Part shown: positions 18,267 to 26,484 of the stretch, piece after piece | Position numbering within the stretch: the first letter of the stretch is position 1 | Layout: every line of letters begins with the position of its first letter | DNA from: Rhodospirillaceae bacterium | GTDB taxonomy: Bacteria > Pseudomonadota > Alphaproteobacteria > Puniceispirillales > Puniceispirillaceae | Assembly: GCA_002731315.1 (NCBI GenBank) | Contig: PCBG01000018.1 | Coordinates: forward strand, 29,765-93,764 | DNA: 64,000 nucleotides | Direction: 5' to 3' | Translations under genes and position numbers: made by a program | Notes under the pieces: model-generated | Database searches by the model: none | Seen by the model: the letters and a program-made list of their open reading frames with translations, nothing else | Told to the model about the DNA's origin: nothing

Positions 18267-19853
18267 TTATGCGAACCACCAACGTTCAGACAACTTGGCA
18301 CCATCAGTATCCCAGTTGGCAGCAAGTTCACCATGCATGACGTTTTTACCACGCGCCCATACCATGTTGTTGAACATGGGCAGCAAGCAACCACCATCGT
18401 CGTGGATCAGTCGCTGACACTCCGCATAAAGTTCAGTCCGACGCTTCTCATCGAGTTCGGCCCGGGCCTCAATAACCAGCTTGTTAAACTTGACCGCCGC
18501 ATCTGTTGTCTTCCATGCGGTGTCGTTCCACTCGGTATCAGCAGTATATGCAGCCGAGAACATCCAGTCTGGAGTAGGTCGGCCACCCCAATAGCAAGCG
18601 CACCAGCCCTTCTTGTTCCAAACATTAGACCAATAGCCGTCATTAGGCTCGCGGATAACCTCAATATCCATACCAGCTTGGGCAGCAGACGCAGCCATCA
18701 ACTGCGCCGCATCGACAGCACCAGCAAAGGCAGCGTCAGACGCCGAAAGTGGAATTTTGCCAGAGTGACCAGACTTCTTGTAATGGAAAGCGGCCTTGTC
18801 AGGGTCAAACTCCCGTTGTGTAAGACCACCGGCATGGTAGGCTTGAGTACTGGAAATTGGGTGATCATTGCCCGCAACGCCATGGCCCAACAAAATTTTG
18901 TCGACCAGTTCTTGGCGTTTAACAGATAACTTTAGGGCCATCCGCAGATCATAGTTATCGAACGGATCCACATCTAATCGCATTGGGAACGTATAGTGCG
19001 CCGTACCTGTCGTTTCATCAATTTCGAGATTCGGCGACCGCGACAACAAACTAACAGTGTTGTATGCAATCTTGTCTGCACAATCGACGTCTCCATTCAT
19101 GATTGCATTCTGACGTGCAGTAGTATCGATGATAGATGTCATTTCAATCCGATCGAAGTGAGCTCGATCTGATTTGAAGTAGTTGGGGTTACGGTTAAGC
19201 TTGGAGTGAACGCCCGGCTCCCAATCTTCAATTGCATAAGGACCAGTGCCCACACCTGACGTCATATCGCCTTCCGGTCTGATCGAGATATGATAATCGC
19301 TCACAATATATGGAAAGTCGCCGTTTGGTGTTTCTAACTCGAACACGACAGTGTTTGGACCGTCTGCCTTAACCGACTTGACGGCCGTCAGTAGTCCTTT
19401 CGCTGCTGATTTGGAGTTTTCACCACCATGATGTTCATAACTGGCGGCAACATCAGCAGATGTCATGGTCTTGCCATTATGGAACTCAACGCCTTTGCGA
19501 AGATTGAAGACCCAAGTCTGCGCGTCGCTAGACTCGTAGCTTTCAGCGAGGTCACCCTTTAGCTTGCCATCACTATCTATGTGCGTCAGATGGTTAGAGA
19601 TGTTGTAAGTATTAACCAGCGTGAAATGGTTCTCGGATGTCCCTGAGTCCAACGTATCGGTTGTCGACCCGTGACCACAACCATATCTAAAAGTACCACC
19701 TTTTTTTGGAGTGGCAGCCATTGCCTGTGTTGCTAGACCAAGCGCTGTTGGAACGGTAATGCCCGTGGCCAAGACCGCGGTCATGAACTGTCTGCGGTTG
19801 ATCGAACCGGATGTCAGCTTTTCTTGCTGATTTTTGATGTACGTATCTTCCAT
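18267..19853 (-). CDS. ABC transporter substrate-binding protein, family 5 (DppA/OppA-like)
   Basis: 528 residues from ATG at 19853, preceded by GGGGAAGAAACC. The N-terminus has a twin-arginine type signal, NRRQFMTAVLATG followed by a hydrophobic stretch to TQAMAA, so export of the folded protein by Tat is likely. The mature part shows SBP_bac_5 features: LAESYESSDAQTWVFNLRKGVEFHNGK and FDPDKAAFHYKKSG. It captures peptides or other oligomeric ligands in the periplasm. It is the first gene of the operon that continues with both permeases and the fused ATPase. The ligand cannot be assigned; the two neighbouring hydrolases hint at peptide or acylated compounds. Confidence 0.92.
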   Translation of the reverse strand: MEDTYIKNQQEKLTSGSINRRQFMTAVLATGITVPTALGLATQAMAATPKKGGTFRYGCGHGSTTDTLDSGTSENHFTLVNTYNISNHLTHIDSDGKLKGDLAESYESSDAQTWVFNLRKGVEFHNGKTMTSADVAASYEHHGGENSKSAAKGLLTAVKSVKADGPNTVVFELETPNGDFPYIVSDYHISIRPEGDMTSGVGTGPYAIEDWEPGVHSKLNRNPNYFKSDRAHFDRIEMTSIIDTTARQNAIMNGDVDCADKIAYNTVSLLSRSPNLEIDETTGTAHYTFPMRLDVDPFDNYDLRMALKLSVKRQELVDKILLGHGVAGNDHPISSTQAYHAGGLTQREFDPDKAAFHYKKSGHSGKIPLSASDAAFAGAVDAAQLMAASAAQAGMDIEVIREPNDGYWSNVWNKKGWCACYWGGRPTPDWMFSAAYTADTEWNDTAWKTTDAAVKFNKLVIEARAELDEKRRTELYAECQRLIHDDGGCLLPMFNNMVWARGKNVMHGELAANWDTDGAKLSERWWFA

Positions 19854-20022
19854 GGTTTCTTCCCCATTTTTGATTGATCTATGCAATCTTTTAGGCAAAG
19901 CATTAGTATGTTTTGCCCTTGATGTTCATCATAACGTGAAAAGAATTTCTTATTCCAGCGCTTTGTCGCACCACTAGCGATTTAATTGGCGTCCCGCCCG
20001 TCACTTCCAAAAAGGGGCCATT

Positions 20023-21219
20023 GTGGCAACCAAAATCTATAAAGTTGAAGAAGCCAGACGGCTGGCGCGGGCGCGTCTGCCCCGCATGATGTTCGATTAT
20101 ATCGAGGGCGGATCCGGTGACGAACGTTTGTGTTCCACGAATATCGCTGCTTTTGACAGAATTGAGTTGATGCCGCGCGTGCTTACAAATGTGGCCAAGC
20201 GTGACCTGTCCTGCCAAATCCTTGGCATAGATGCCGGCCTGCCCTTTGGAATTGCACCAATGGGCATGTGTGCCATCTCAACCCCCGGGGCCGACCAGAT
20301 ACTTGCACGCGAAGCGGCATTGCGGCGCATTCCACTTGGGGTATCGACAGCATCCTCGGCGACCTTGGAATCGGTGATCAAACAATCTGATGGCTATGCG
20401 TGGTTTCAACTCTATGCCGACCCGGCCGTCGAGTTTGTTGATGAATTGGTAGGCCGGGCGGAAGCCAGTGGCTATACCGTGCTGGTGCTGACAGTAGATG
20501 TGCCGATCCCGTCCTTTCGTATCCGCGACCTTAGCAACGGCTTTGGCTTTCCGATGACATGGGGCCCGCGCCAGCTGTTCGATCTTGCCTGCCATCCGCG
20601 CTGGTCTCTTAGCACCCTTGCGCACAGCCTTTCGCATGGCACACCAAAACCGATGAATTATGCCACCTCGAGCCAAGGCGCCAGCTTTGTGCGTGGGTCA
20701 AGCAGGGCCCGCGCCGACTGGGACTTTTTGCACCGGCTGCGCGATCGCTGGCCGCACAAATTGGTGGTGAAGGGAGTGCAGGCTCCCGAAGATGCCCGCC
20801 GGATCAAGGCGGCCGGCGCGGATGCCATTTATGTGTCGAATCATGGGGCGCGCCAGTTGAATGCCGCCCCGCCTTCTATTGAATCAGTGGCACCAGTCCG
20901 CGCCGCAATCGGAGATGACATGCCGCTGATTGTTGATGGCGGCGTCCGTTCGGGCGAGCATGTAATCAAGGCAATTGCCTCAGGTGCTGATTTTGTCATG
21001 ATAGGGCGCAGCGCCATGTTTGGGCTTGGTGCGAGGGGCGCAGAAGGCTTGTCGGATATCATCGACAGCTTTGCCCGTGAAGCCTCTTCGGTCATCGGCC
21101 TAGTCGGCAAGACAAGAATGGATGATATCGACGCAACCTGCCTTGCCGAAGCCCATGAGCACTGGCCGGCAGATTACAGGACAAAAGGAATGAAGGGGGG
21201 GGATGAGACAGATGGCTGA
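20023..21219 (+). CDS. FMN-dependent alpha-hydroxy-acid dehydrogenase (LldD/MdlB/glycolate oxidase family)
   Basis: 398 residues starting at GTG. Family features: FDYIEGGSGDE near residue 25, PIGMCAI-like APMGMCAIS, FQLYADP, the FMN-binding lysine in KLVVKGVQAPEDA, the catalytic histidine in YVSNHGARQLN and the glycine-rich VDGGVRSGEHVIKAI phosphate site. Such enzymes oxidise L-lactate, mandelate, glycolate or other 2-hydroxy acids to 2-oxo acids. It heads a same-strand cluster and overlaps the next gene, a TPP enzyme, by 8-17 bases, an arrangement that recalls the mandelate pathway pair (dehydrogenase plus decarboxylase). The exact substrate is unknown. Confidence 0.88.
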   Translation: MATKIYKVEEARRLARARLPRMMFDYIEGGSGDERLCSTNIAAFDRIELMPRVLTNVAKRDLSCQILGIDAGLPFGIAPMGMCAISTPGADQILAREAALRRIPLGVSTASSATLESVIKQSDGYAWFQLYADPAVEFVDELVGRAEASGYTVLVLTVDVPIPSFRIRDLSNGFGFPMTWGPRQLFDLACHPRWSLSTLAHSLSHGTPKPMNYATSSQGASFVRGSSRARADWDFLHRLRDRWPHKLVVKGVQAPEDARRIKAAGADAIYVSNHGARQLNAAPPSIESVAPVRAAIGDDMPLIVDGGVRSGEHVIKAIASGADFVMIGRSAMFGLGARGAEGLSDIIDSFAREASSVIGLVGKTRMDDIDATCLAEAHEHWPADYRTKGMKGGDETDG

Positions 21220-22966
21220 CGAGATGAAGACTAAGCGGCGGATTCGAGGCGGCGCATTACTTGCGCGAGCGCTTCAGGAAAAGGGCGTTGAGCATGTCTT
21301 TACCCTTGCAGGCGGTTTCTGCAATCCGGCGCTGGAAGGCTTTATGGAAGCGCAGATGAAGGTGATTAACTGCCCGCATGAGCAGATTGCTGGCCATCTG
21401 GCTGACGGCCATACACGAATCACCCGTAAACCGGCGGTGTGTCTTGTAGGCCCCGAGGGTTTTGCCAATGCGGTGCCGGCGATGATGGAGGCCTGGGGCG
21501 AACGGTCGCCGGTCATTTTTGTTACCGGCTCCAGCACGCTGAAACGTCAGGGTGCTGGCGGTTTCAAGGAAATCGACGACGTCGCAATTGCCGCGCCGCT
21601 GACAAAATATTCTGTGAGTATAACCGATGGCGAGCGGATCAACGAATTTGTCGACCGCGCCTACAAGACGGCGGTCAATGGCTATCCAGGGGCAGTGCAT
21701 CTCAGCCTGCCTGTCGATATCATGTTTTCTTCCTTTAACGAAGATGTCGGCAGTCAGGAAAGACCCTTCGCAATGTCTGCGCAGGCGCCGGCACGCGCCT
21801 GGCCAGAGCCGGAAAAGCTGAAGACAGTTCTGGCGCAACTGGCTGCCGCCAAACGGCCGGTGCTAATTGGTGGGCACGGGGTATGGTGGTCAGGGGCCGA
21901 GGCCCTGCTGGAGGAAGCGGGCCGCCGCCTTTGTATCCCGATTTTCAATATTCCCTATCACCAGAAGCTGCTTGGCGAGGATTGCGAGGCTTATATGGGT
22001 CTTGCAGATGTCCATCAGTATCATCCGTCAGCCGATGCCTTTAACGAAGCCGATCTTGTGCTGATGATCGGGGGACGGCTGGACAACCAGATGAATTTTG
22101 GCAACCCGCCCCTGTTTCCGGCAACGACCACCCTCTGCTGTATTAACGGGTCACATGAGGAAGTCGATTTCAACCGCGCTGCCGATATGACGTTACTTTC
22201 TGATCCGGGCGCGTTTCTGCAGGCCGTCATCGATGCAGGCGCAAGTGGCGACATCTCGACGGACAAAGGCTGGTTCGAGTTGAATCGCCGCCGCCGCGCC
22301 AAGTGGGTTGCCAGAATGATTGCCGATGTCGAGGCCGAGGCTGCTGACGATGCATTTGGCGGGCGCATCCACCCGATGCAGCTGGCGCTGGATGTGCAGA
22401 CGGCCATGACCGATGGCGACTGGCTTGTGATTGATGGCGGCAACACACATTTCTGGTCAGAAATCGCTGTGAATCTCGCCGGGCACCAGGGGCGCAAGCT
22501 GGGTGGCATCCTACATCCGGGCACCTTCAGCATGCTGGGTGTCGGCGTGTCCTTTGCAATTTCCGCAAAGAATGTCCACCCCGACCGCAAGGTCGTGCTG
22601 ATCAGCGGCGATGGCGCCTTTCTGTCAGGTGGTCTGTCGATCGAAGCTGCCTTTCAGGAACAGCGACCGATCACCGTCGTTATCGATAACAATGGTGGAC
22701 TTGACTGTATTTCACAGCAACAGGAACGTTTGTTTGAATCCGGCACGCATTTCGCCACAGATTTCCGCGACATTCCTTTTCATACGATGTTTGAGGGGCT
22801 GGGCGGGCATGGGGAGCTTGTTACCCGCCGCGAAGACATTGTGCCAGCAGTGCAAAGAGCGATGGCTAGCGGCAAGACTGCCTGTGTCAACGTCAAGGTA
22901 AAAGGCGTCATCAGCCCGATTGTGCTTGCCACAACATCAAAGCGTGACAAGGCGTCGATCGAATAA
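21203..22966 (+). CDS. Thiamine-diphosphate-dependent enzyme, acetolactate-synthase-like
   Basis: 587 residues; ATG at 21203 follows a run of G, and ATG at 21212 is an alternative. The catalytic glutamate is Glu60 in NCPHEQIAGH. The central domain has PVLIGGHGVWWSG and the TPP motif begins at ISGDGAFLSGG and ends with IDNNGG. The family covers acetolactate synthase, glyoxylate carboligase, benzoylformate decarboxylase and sulfoacetaldehyde acetyltransferase. Overlap with the FMN hydroxyacid dehydrogenase suggests that it decarboxylates or ligates the 2-oxo acid made by that enzyme. It is not a biosynthetic IlvB, since no small subunit follows. Confidence 0.88.
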   Translation: MRQMADEMKTKRRIRGGALLARALQEKGVEHVFTLAGGFCNPALEGFMEAQMKVINCPHEQIAGHLADGHTRITRKPAVCLVGPEGFANAVPAMMEAWGERSPVIFVTGSSTLKRQGAGGFKEIDDVAIAAPLTKYSVSITDGERINEFVDRAYKTAVNGYPGAVHLSLPVDIMFSSFNEDVGSQERPFAMSAQAPARAWPEPEKLKTVLAQLAAAKRPVLIGGHGVWWSGAEALLEEAGRRLCIPIFNIPYHQKLLGEDCEAYMGLADVHQYHPSADAFNEADLVLMIGGRLDNQMNFGNPPLFPATTTLCCINGSHEEVDFNRAADMTLLSDPGAFLQAVIDAGASGDISTDKGWFELNRRRRAKWVARMIADVEAEAADDAFGGRIHPMQLALDVQTAMTDGDWLVIDGGNTHFWSEIAVNLAGHQGRKLGGILHPGTFSMLGVGVSFAISAKNVHPDRKVVLISGDGAFLSGGLSIEAAFQEQRPITVVIDNNGGLDCISQQQERLFESGTHFATDFRDIPFHTMFEGLGGHGELVTRREDIVPAVQRAMASGKTACVNVKVKGVISPIVLATTSKRDKASIE

Positions 22967-23029
22967 CTGCGCTTCCGGGCACCAGCCCGGACAAATAATG
23001 CAAAATGAAGCAGACAGGAAAGATCCGGC

Positions 23030-23386
23030 ATGGCTATCATTACATCGCATTTTCTCAATGGCATTGATGGCACGCATGCTGGCGATGTCGCCGCCAGCCT
23101 GCTGCGGATTGACGCCGGCGGCACTCGCAAAACCCTGCAGGAATGCCTCAGTGGCAATGATGGCCGCCTGCAGATCGAAGTTGACAGCACGGCCGACCCT
23201 CAAGGCACGGAATATGAGCTGGTAATTGCAAGCGGTGCCTATTTCGCCAATCGCCAGTCCCAGACTGCCAGCTTGATCATCAAACGCGAGATTGTCATGC
23301 GGTTCGAAATGCCCGATCCGGCGGCTCGTTACCATATGCCCGTGATCATGTCACCAAACAGCTATTCAACCTGGTGGTCAGGCTAG
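23030..23386 (+). CDS. Transthyretin-like / 5-hydroxyisourate-hydrolase-like protein
   Basis: 118 residues, the size of HIU hydrolase. The start has SHFLNGIDGTHAGDV where the family has a His-x-LD...G.PA motif, and GNDGRL resembles the family's conserved DGR. The C-terminal YHMPVIMSPNSYSTWW aligns with the YHVPLLLSP..YST signature. However, the catalytic C-terminal tetrapeptide YRGS is replaced by a W-W-S-G ending. No other urate-degradation gene is present, and the neighbours are hydroxyacid dehydrogenase, TPP enzyme and DmdA-like genes. It may therefore hydrolyse a different cyclic amide or ester. The fold is well supported; the activity is not. Confidence 0.7.
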   Translation: MAIITSHFLNGIDGTHAGDVAASLLRIDAGGTRKTLQECLSGNDGRLQIEVDSTADPQGTEYELVIASGAYFANRQSQTASLIIKREIVMRFEMPDPAARYHMPVIMSPNSYSTWWSG

Positions 23387-23425
23387 ACCGGCAACATTAG
23401 CGCCTAAGACAGGAAGGACCGAAAC

Positions 23426-24541
23426 ATGGCACAGGCCGGGCTTAACATGTCACGCCGGATCAGACGCACGCCCTATACTGACCGCGTTGAGGCACATGGA
23501 GTGCGCGGTTTCAGCGTGGTCAATCACATGCTTTTGCCAAAGGCCTTTCAGCCCGATGTCGAGGATGACTATTTCCACTTGCGCAGCAATGTGCAGATTT
23601 GGGATGTCGCCGTGCAGCGCCAGGTTCAGATCACCGGCCAAGACGCCGCCCGCCTCGTGCAGATGATGACACCGCGCGATATCAGTGCCGCCGTCACGAG
23701 CCAGTGCCTCTATGTGCCGCTCATCGACCAGAACGCAGGCATGCTGAATGATCCTGTCCTGCTGAAGCTGGGTGAGGACAGATTCTGGTTGTCGGTCGCA
23801 GACAGCGACATTCTGCTTTGGGCAAGCGGCATTGCCGTCGGCCATGGGCTGAATGTTGCAGTGGAGGAACCGGATGTGTCGCCACTTGCCATCCAGGGCC
23901 CGAAAGCGGAAGCCTTGATGACATCGCTCTTTGGCCCAGATATTGCCGCACTCGGTCATTTTCGCTTTGGCATCTTTGATGTTCTTGGCACCCGTCAACT
24001 CATTGCACGTTCGGGCTATAGCAAACAGGGCGGCTTTGAAATCTACCTGCAGGATGGTGCGCTGGGCACCGCACTCTGGGACCTTATCTGGGACGCAGGT
24101 ACCGGCTATGATATTCGCCCCGGGTGCCCAAACCTGATCGAGAGGATCGAAGGTGGCCTGATCTCCTATGGCAATGAATTCACTCGTGACAACAACCCGC
24201 TGGAATGCGGGTTCGGGCCGCTCTGCCATCTGGGAGATGATGTTGATTATATCGGTAAGGCAGCCTTGCGCAAACTGGCTGAACAGGGTCCACAGCGCCT
24301 ATTACGCGGGTTGAAATTCGGCGGTGGACCGACACCACCGTGCGGCAAGCCCTTTCCGGTGACATGTGATGCTGGCCGGGTTGTTGGACAGATCACATCC
24401 GGGATTTATTCGCCGCGCCTTGGCTGCAATGTCGGCATGTCGATGGTCGAAAAGTCACATTGGGATTTTGGAACGCGACTTTATGTCCATACACCGGATG
24501 GGGCGGTGCGTGATGCAACGGTTGAACCTTTTCCCTTCTGA
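23426..24541 (+). CDS. dmdA: DmdA-type GcvT-family protein, probable DMSP demethylase
   Basis: 371 residues, preceded by AGGAAGGA. Residues from RIRRTPYTDRV through VVNHMLLPKAF, DDYFHLRSNVQIWDVAVQRQ and MMTPRDISA closely follow the SAR11/Roseobacter dimethylsulfoniopropionate demethylase as I recall it, as do PGCPNLIERIE and the SYGNEF/NNPLECGF region. DmdA moves a methyl group from DMSP to tetrahydrofolate, giving methylmercaptopropionate. Against a firm call: the GcvT family has many paralogs that demethylate glycine derivatives, and no dmdBCD gene is nearby. The operon context (TPP enzyme, desaturase) is not the textbook DMSP set. The family assignment is firm, the substrate less so. Confidence 0.72.
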   Translation: MAQAGLNMSRRIRRTPYTDRVEAHGVRGFSVVNHMLLPKAFQPDVEDDYFHLRSNVQIWDVAVQRQVQITGQDAARLVQMMTPRDISAAVTSQCLYVPLIDQNAGMLNDPVLLKLGEDRFWLSVADSDILLWASGIAVGHGLNVAVEEPDVSPLAIQGPKAEALMTSLFGPDIAALGHFRFGIFDVLGTRQLIARSGYSKQGGFEIYLQDGALGTALWDLIWDAGTGYDIRPGCPNLIERIEGGLISYGNEFTRDNNPLECGFGPLCHLGDDVDYIGKAALRKLAEQGPQRLLRGLKFGGGPTPPCGKPFPVTCDAGRVVGQITSGIYSPRLGCNVGMSMVEKSHWDFGTRLYVHTPDGAVRDATVEPFPF

Positions 24542-24592
24542 TGTTCATATAATCAGTTGAAGCAGTTGAGTTGATACAGATGGGAAAAGGCA

Positions 24593-25573
24593 GTGGATGA
24601 GAACTTTTCAGCACGCAAATTGCTGTCTATAGCCGAGCTGAAGGCACTGAATACAAAATCAGATCTTGCCGGATGGACACAGCTTGGCAGTCACTTTGGT
24701 GCCATAGCCCTATGCGGCTATCTGCATTATCTGGTGATGGGCACATGGTATGTTCTGGCAACGGGTCTGGCGCTGGGGGTTACCATTAACTTCCTGTATG
24801 CCGGCCAGCATGAATTGTCGCACTGGACTGTGTTCCGCACCAAAGGGCTGAACAGTTTTTTTGGACGCGTCATCGGGTTTCTGATGCTGTTCCCGCGCGA
24901 CTATGATCAGGTTATGCATTTTGCCCATCACCGCTGGACTGCCAATTGGGAGCGTGATGGCGAGCTGACGCGCGCACCCTACACATTGACAAGCTATCTG
25001 CTGTATTTCATCGGCATAACCTATTGGTGGAATAGGGTGACCGGACTTGTCAGACGCGCCCGCGGGATCATTGTCGAACCCTATATCGGCAGTGTTCACG
25101 AGGCGAGCATTATCCGCGAATCCCGCCTGCATCTGCTGGGCTATACGGCCATCGGTGTGGCATCCGTCTATTTTCAGAGCTGGGCACCGCTGACATTCTG
25201 GCTCATCCCGATGGTGCTGACCAAACCTGTACACCAGATGCAAAACACTATCGAGCATCTGGGGCTGCCGCATGCCAACGATATCCTTCAAAATACCCGT
25301 TCGACACGCACCAACGCGCTGATGCGCTGGCTGTGCTGGCAGATGCCTTACCACACTGCGCACCACAGCTACCCGTCGGTGCCATTCTGGCAGTTGCGCA
25401 AACTGAATGACCAAATCGAGAATGCGATGGGCCCGGTCCACCGCATGGGATGGATCGAATTCCAGATTGGGGTGATTCGCCGACTAGCGCAGAAGGATGA
25501 AAGCCAGTGGCCGATGGACGAGGTCTGGATTGTCCCGCTGAAGGACGGGCGCCAGATACATCTGGAAGCCTGA
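24593..25573 (+). CDS. Membrane fatty-acid-desaturase-family di-iron enzyme
   Basis: 326 residues from GTG at 24593. The three histidine boxes of membrane di-iron desaturases/hydroxylases are visible: HELSH at 73-77, HFAHH at 109-113 and HTAHH at 254-258, with an additional HQMQNTIEHLG at about 214-224. Four or so hydrophobic segments surround them. The enzyme uses O2 and an electron donor to desaturate or hydroxylate. It lies between a DmdA-like gene and a TIM-barrel gene only 7 bp away, not beside lipid genes, so hydroxylation of a small catabolic substrate is a reasonable alternative to lipid desaturation. No dedicated ferredoxin is seen. Confidence 0.82.
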   Translation: MDENFSARKLLSIAELKALNTKSDLAGWTQLGSHFGAIALCGYLHYLVMGTWYVLATGLALGVTINFLYAGQHELSHWTVFRTKGLNSFFGRVIGFLMLFPRDYDQVMHFAHHRWTANWERDGELTRAPYTLTSYLLYFIGITYWWNRVTGLVRRARGIIVEPYIGSVHEASIIRESRLHLLGYTAIGVASVYFQSWAPLTFWLIPMVLTKPVHQMQNTIEHLGLPHANDILQNTRSTRTNALMRWLCWQMPYHTAHHSYPSVPFWQLRKLNDQIENAMGPVHRMGWIEFQIGVIRRLAQKDESQWPMDEVWIVPLKDGRQIHLEA

Positions 25574-25579
25574 TACAGC

Positions 25580-26425
25580 ATGGGGACACGGCAGTTAAAA
25601 ACCTATACATCGCTGTGGTCGATGATGCCACACGATGCCAGCGGCGACATCCTGCCATACGACGCCATCTGCGAGAAAGTGGCGGTGGCGGGCTATGACG
25701 GCATGGCCATCGACCTTGGTGCAGGTGACGTGGCGCAAGCCCGCGCGGTTCGCCCGCATATGGAAAAAAATGGGCTAACACCTTTAATTGTCGCCTTTCC
25801 AAGAACAGTTGAATCACTGCGCGAGACGCTTGTCTTGGCAAAGGATTTCGGCGCGCCATTTGTAGATGTGATTGGCCAGGTGATGCCACTGTCGATTGAC
25901 GGAATGATCCCGGTAATCCGCCGCTGGATCGAAATGGCGAATGAAGTCGGTATGCCAATCCAGTTCGAAACACACCGCAACTGCATCACCAACGACCTTT
26001 ATGCCACACTCTGCTTGATCGATGCTGTGCCTGAAATGCGGCTTTGCGCCGACCTGTCGCATTTTGTCGTCGATCGCGAATTCAAGCTGCCACTTGATGC
26101 GCGCGACGCCAGATTAATCGCGCGGATCATTGACCGGTCAGACAGTTTTCAGGGGCGCGTGGCCAGCAGGCAACAAATCCAGTTACAGCTGGATTTTCCG
26201 CAACATGCAAAATGGGTGGAGCTGTTTAAGGGATGGTGGCGTGACGGGTTGGAAAACTGGCGCGCCCGCCATGATACTGGAGACTGCATATTCATGTGCG
26301 AGCTTGGTCCGCCCGAATATGCAATGACGGATGCCACCGGAACTGAAATGTCCAATCGCTGGGAAGAAGCCCTGACCATCCGCCGCTGGGTTATGGATAT
26401 GTGGAACGATATGGAACGCGCCTGA
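25580..26425 (+). CDS. Sugar phosphate isomerase/epimerase-like TIM barrel (AP-endonuclease 2 family)
   Basis: 281 residues. The pattern VAVAGYDGMAIDLG, IQFETHRNCITND, LCADLSHFVVDREF and CELGPPEYAM follows the xylose-isomerase-like TIM barrel, in which His, Glu and Asp residues bind a divalent metal. Proteins of this family isomerise sugars or inositol derivatives, or dehydrate small acids. It is the last gene of the same-strand cluster that began at 20023 and is spaced 7 bp from the desaturase. The next gene, an MttB-family methyltransferase, converges on it. The specific reaction is not predictable. Confidence 0.75.
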   Translation: MGTRQLKTYTSLWSMMPHDASGDILPYDAICEKVAVAGYDGMAIDLGAGDVAQARAVRPHMEKNGLTPLIVAFPRTVESLRETLVLAKDFGAPFVDVIGQVMPLSIDGMIPVIRRWIEMANEVGMPIQFETHRNCITNDLYATLCLIDAVPEMRLCADLSHFVVDREFKLPLDARDARLIARIIDRSDSFQGRVASRQQIQLQLDFPQHAKWVELFKGWWRDGLENWRARHDTGDCIFMCELGPPEYAMTDATGTEMSNRWEEALTIRRWVMDMWNDMERA

Positions 26426-26484
26426 CAAAAGGGCCAATCAATAACTTGTGCACGCCGGAACAGAATTTACCAGCCACGTAAGCG

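Noticed and set aside
23030..23386. Urate catabolism (uraH) operon
   Set aside because: No urate oxidase, OHCU decarboxylase or allantoinase gene is present and the catalytic tail is altered.
23450..24229. 259-codon minus-strand frame opposite the dmdA-like gene
   Set aside because: Antisense shadow of a gene with clear family motifs.
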